Below are positions 32,483-34,786 of a stretch of DNA of 34,786 bases, piece after piece. The notes below the pieces were generated by a model, which was not told the DNA's origin, did not search any database, and was given only the letters and a program-made list of their open reading frames with translations. The stretch's first letter is position 1. Every line of letters begins with the position of its first letter. A program made the translations under genes and the position numbers. The DNA comes from GCA-002282575 sp964646525 (lineage in GTDB: Bacteria; Pseudomonadota; Gammaproteobacteria; Thiomicrospirales; Thiomicrospiraceae): contig CAZYER010000015.1 of the NCBI GenBank assembly GCA_964646525.1, forward strand, positions 1 to 34,786. Direction: 5' to 3'.

Positions 32483-32527
32483 TTGGGCACTTCTAAAACC
32501 TTATTTGGTAAAGTGTGAAGTGCCCAA
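32483..32527. repeat. 11-bp inverted repeat between tatD and purB
   Basis: TTGGGCACTTC (32483-32493) pairs perfectly with GAAGTGCCCAA (32517-32527) across a 23-nt loop that contains a smaller ACC...GGT dyad. It sits between convergent genes, so it is probably a bidirectional transcription end or RNA-stability hairpin. No T-run follows on either strand, so I do not call it a terminator. Confidence 0.7.
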
Positions 32528-32551
32528 GCGCCCAGCACCGTGATTTGCAGA

Positions 32552-33952
32552 TTAACAGCTGCCCTCAACACTCGCTAATTCTTCTTTAATGCGTTTTGCT
32601 TGATCGGCGGCATTGCCAATATAAGTAGCAGGGGTGAGATTGCTTAAATAAGCTTTCGCTTCTTCGGGCAAGTCTTGCTTGGCAATGAATTCGCGCATGC
32701 CTTCGGCATTTAATTTATTACCACGTGTCAGCTCTTTCAGTTTTTCATAAGGCTTTTCGATGCCATGACGACGCATCACCGTTTGTACCGCTTCAGCCAG
32801 CACTTCCCAGTTGTTGTCTAAATCAGCGGCAATGGCAGCCTCGTTAATTTCTAATTTGCTGATGCCTTTTAAGGTTGCTTGGTAGGCGATCATACTATGG
32901 GCAATGCCAACGCCTAAATTACGTAGTACGGTTGAGTCAGTTAGGTCGCGCTGCCAACGAGAAATGGGTAATTTTGCCGCCAAATGTGCCATAAGCGCAT
33001 TAGCGATACCCAAATTGCCTTCTGAATTTTCAAAGTCAATCGGGTTAACCTTGTGCGGCATGGCCGACGAACCCACTTCTCCCGCCACCACTTTTTGTTT
33101 AAAGAAACCGTTGCTGATATAAGACCAGATATCGCGGTCAAAATCGATCAGGATGGTGTTGAAGCGTTCTACCGCTTGCAGATATTCGGCAATAAAATCG
33201 TGTGGTTCGATTTGCGTGGTGTAGGGGTTGTAAGTCAGGCCTAATCCGTTTATGACTTTTTTCGATAATGCTGTCCAGTCAACGCTGGGATAAGACGCCA
33301 AGTGTGCATTGTAGTTGGCTGTTGCGCCGTTGATTTTACCTAAAAGAGGCACTTGTGCCAGTTGGGCGCGTTGTCGTGCTAAACGATAAGTCAGTACCGC
33401 CCATTCTTTACCCATGGTGGTTGGGCTGGCTGGTTGGCCGTGGGTACGTGCAAGCAAGGCAACATCAGCATAATCGAGCGTTTTTTGCGTCATGGCATCA
33501 ATGACTTGTTGCATAGTCGGCAATAACACATGTTCACGCGCGTCTTTGAGCATTAGTGCGTAAGAAAGGTTGTTGATGTCTTCACTGGTGCAAGCAAAAT
33601 GCACAAATTCCATGACCTTAGCCAGTTCTGCATGACTTTGAATGTGATCTTTGATAGCGTATTCGACCGCTTTCACATCGTGATTAGTGGTTTTTTCGTG
33701 TGTTTTAACTGCTTGAGCTAGGGTAATATCGAACCCAGAAACGAGTCGTTCTAAATGCGCTTTAGCATCGTTTGAAAGCGGCGGAACTTCAGCAATACCA
33801 GTTTCTTCCGATAAGGCAATTAACCAAGCAACTTCCACTGCCGTGCGATATTTAATCAGTCCGTATTCGCTAAAAATCGCTTTGAGCGGCGATAAACGAG
33901 CGCCGTAACGACCATCAACGGGAGAAATTGCGGTTAATTCAGACAGTTCCAT
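32552..33952 (-). CDS. purB: Adenylosuccinate lyase
   Basis: Cleaves SAICAR and adenylosuccinate in purine synthesis. The 466-residue product has the fumarase/aspartase fold with TAISPVDGRYG near the start, HDVKAVEYAIKD, FACTSEDINNLSYALML, and the signature GSSAMPHKVNPIDFENSEG around 290-305 containing the catalytic Ser loop. ATG 33952 gives the E. coli-like start MELSELTAISP; a longer frame from 33991 would add 13 unrelated residues. It is convergent with tatD (81 bp apart) and divergent from the membrane protein gene. Confidence 0.97.
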   Translation of the reverse strand: MELSELTAISPVDGRYGARLSPLKAIFSEYGLIKYRTAVEVAWLIALSEETGIAEVPPLSNDAKAHLERLVSGFDITLAQAVKTHEKTTNHDVKAVEYAIKDHIQSHAELAKVMEFVHFACTSEDINNLSYALMLKDAREHVLLPTMQQVIDAMTQKTLDYADVALLARTHGQPASPTTMGKEWAVLTYRLARQRAQLAQVPLLGKINGATANYNAHLASYPSVDWTALSKKVINGLGLTYNPYTTQIEPHDFIAEYLQAVERFNTILIDFDRDIWSYISNGFFKQKVVAGEVGSSAMPHKVNPIDFENSEGNLGIANALMAHLAAKLPISRWQRDLTDSTVLRNLGVGIAHSMIAYQATLKGISKLEINEAAIAADLDNNWEVLAEAVQTVMRRHGIEKPYEKLKELTRGNKLNAEGMREFIAKQDLPEEAKAYLSNLTPATYIGNAADQAKRIKEELASVEGSC

Positions 33953-34055
33953 GAGATAACATCCTGTGTAAAGACAAAAACTGGGCATCATTTTACCGCA
34001 AGTTGCTTTTTAACGCTCGGCTTCTTGAACATGGGCAAGTTTGTTAACTTCCTTT

Positions 34056-34064
34056 TGATATACT
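34056..34064 (+). promoter_or_regulatory. Extended -10 promoter of the MgtC/DUF4010 gene
   Basis: TGATATACT (TGn plus TATACT) lies 33 bp before ATG 34098. A TTGTTA at 34041 is only 12 bp upstream, too close for a normal -35, but the extended -10 can suffice. Confidence 0.5.
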
Positions 34065-34097
34065 CTTTACACCAAGCTGTTTATGTGAGTCATTGTT

Positions 34098-34786
34098 ATG
34101 TTGTCATTTATTACCCCTGAATTGGTGAAGCCAGTTGAGGCCTTTCTCACTTCTGCGGCCATTGGTTTGCTGATCGGCATGGAGCGTGAGCGCTTAACAA
34201 ATGCCATTGCTGGTTTTCGTACCTTTTCACTGGTAGCAGTATTTGGCACTTTGTTGGCGATGCTGTCTGAGCAGTTGAATAGTTCGTGGTTATTAGCCGT
34301 CGGCTTGTTCGTGGTCACCCTGAGTATGATTGCTGGCGCGTTTTTTAGCCAAGTATCGGAAAAATATCACGGTTTTACCACGGAAATAGCCATACTCATT
34401 ACTTATGGGCTAGGTGCTGCTGTTTGGTATGGTTTCAGCACCTTGGCTGTCATGTTGGCGATTGGCACGACCGTTTTGCTTTATGTGAAAGCGGAGCTCA
34501 AACAACTGAGCGAGCAAATGACACGTCGTGATACCGATTCCATTTTACAATTTGCCGTTTTATCTTTGGTTATTTTGCCCATTTTACCAGATGAAAATTT
34601 TGGTCCTTATGGTGCCATTAATCCACAACAAGTTTGGTGGATGGTTGTGCTGATTTCGGGTATGGCATTGGCGGGCTATTTAGCTTTAAGAATCATAGGA
34701 GCTAAACACGGCGCAGCCTTGTTGGGTGTTTTTGGTGGCTTGGCATCTTCAACAGCGACAACCATGATGTTCTCACGCCACGCAGC
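34098..34786 (+). CDS. MgtC/SapB and DUF4010 membrane protein (cut at right edge)
   Basis: The frame is open from ATG 34098 to the window end (229 codons). The first part matches the MgtC/SapB N-terminal domain: SAAIGLLIGMERERL followed by GFRTFSLVAVFGTLLAML and several membrane segments. The second part (from about residue 175) matches DUF4010: NPQQVWWMVVLISGMALAGY, then IIGAKHGAALLGVFGGLASS. Such two-domain proteins usually exceed 400 residues, so about half is missing. It is an inner-membrane protein of unknown transport or sensing role, not the Mg-virulence factor MgtC itself. Confidence 0.85.
   Translation, partial: MLSFITPELVKPVEAFLTSAAIGLLIGMERERLTNAIAGFRTFSLVAVFGTLLAMLSEQLNSSWLLAVGLFVVTLSMIAGAFFSQVSEKYHGFTTEIAILITYGLGAAVWYGFSTLAVMLAIGTTVLLYVKAELKQLSEQMTRRDTDSILQFAVLSLVILPILPDENFGPYGAINPQQVWWMVVLISGMALAGYLALRIIGAKHGAALLGVFGGLASSTATTMMFSRHA

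Noticed and set aside
34041..34064. TTGTTA/TATACT as a standard -35/-10 pair before the MgtC/DUF4010 gene.
   Set aside because: Spacer is 12 bp, too short; I kept only the extended -10.
1..34786. CRISPR arrays, prophage, IS elements, restriction or toxin-antitoxin systems.
   Set aside because: No direct-repeat arrays, transposase or defence-like proteins were found; nearly all coding space is filled with conserved housekeeping genes.

Overview
This 34.8 kb window is a dense, chromosomal housekeeping region. I see no mobile elements, phage genes, CRISPR arrays or rRNA. It probably comes from a gammaproteobacterium. The main reason is the gene order rne / rluC - yceF - yceD - rpmF - plsX - fabH - fabD - fabG - acpP - fabF - pabC - mltG - tmk - holB - tatD, which follows the Escherichia coli layout almost gene for gene. 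RNase E with a segment-A-like anchor at residues ~560-575 and FtnA-type ferritin agree with this. I cannot place it more finely. The mevalonate operon and the EarP/EF-P(Arg32) pair both exclude a typical enteric.

Layout. 1-39: 3' end of a tRNA (probably Arg). 47-424 (-): small lipoprotein. 601-3300 (+): ferritin, a NIF3/YqfO-like protein, dusA, murI. 3302-9467 (-): a complete six-gene mevalonate operon reading HMG-CoA reductase, type 2 IPP isomerase, HMG-CoA synthase, two GHMP kinases and diphosphomevalonate decarboxylase, mostly joined by 4-bp ATGA overlaps. 9574-11294 (-): earP and efp, ended by an intrinsic terminator whose U-tract abuts the mevalonate promoter. 11412-12308 (+): CDF cation exporter. 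12305-18355 (-): rne, rpiA, a TlpA-like lipoprotein, hemL, folD. 18356-18696: 341-bp divergent leader. 18697-20323 (+): rluC and a HAD phosphatase. 20320-20904 (-): yceF/Maf. 20993-32470 (+): ribosome, phospholipid, fatty-acid, folate, cell-wall and replication genes from yceD to tatD, with a strong attenuator-like terminator between acpP and fabF. 32552-33952 (-): purB. 34098 to the end (+): MgtC/DUF4010 membrane protein, cut by the window edge.

How the genes work together. The mevalonate operon turns acetyl-CoA plus acetoacetyl-CoA into IPP and DMAPP without needing the MEP pathway; no thiolase is present here. EarP rhamnosylates EF-P at Arg32. The plsX-fab block makes acyl-ACP for phospholipid, and pabB-pabC (fused into the same transcript) supplies p-aminobenzoate for folate, with folD acting elsewhere in the same one-carbon network. 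Start and stop overlaps are pervasive, and three convergent gene pairs meet with overlapping or 1-bp-separated stop codons, so the genome is compact.

No clearly new multi-gene system is visible. The most interesting observations are the mevalonate operon with an archaeal/eukaryotic-type (class I) reductase and two kinases that both carry a mevalonate-kinase-style motif, an apparently leaderless yceD transcript, a DNA polymerase III delta-prime subunit without its zinc module, and a PabB with the anthranilate-synthase-like Ala in place of the usual Lys nucleophile.
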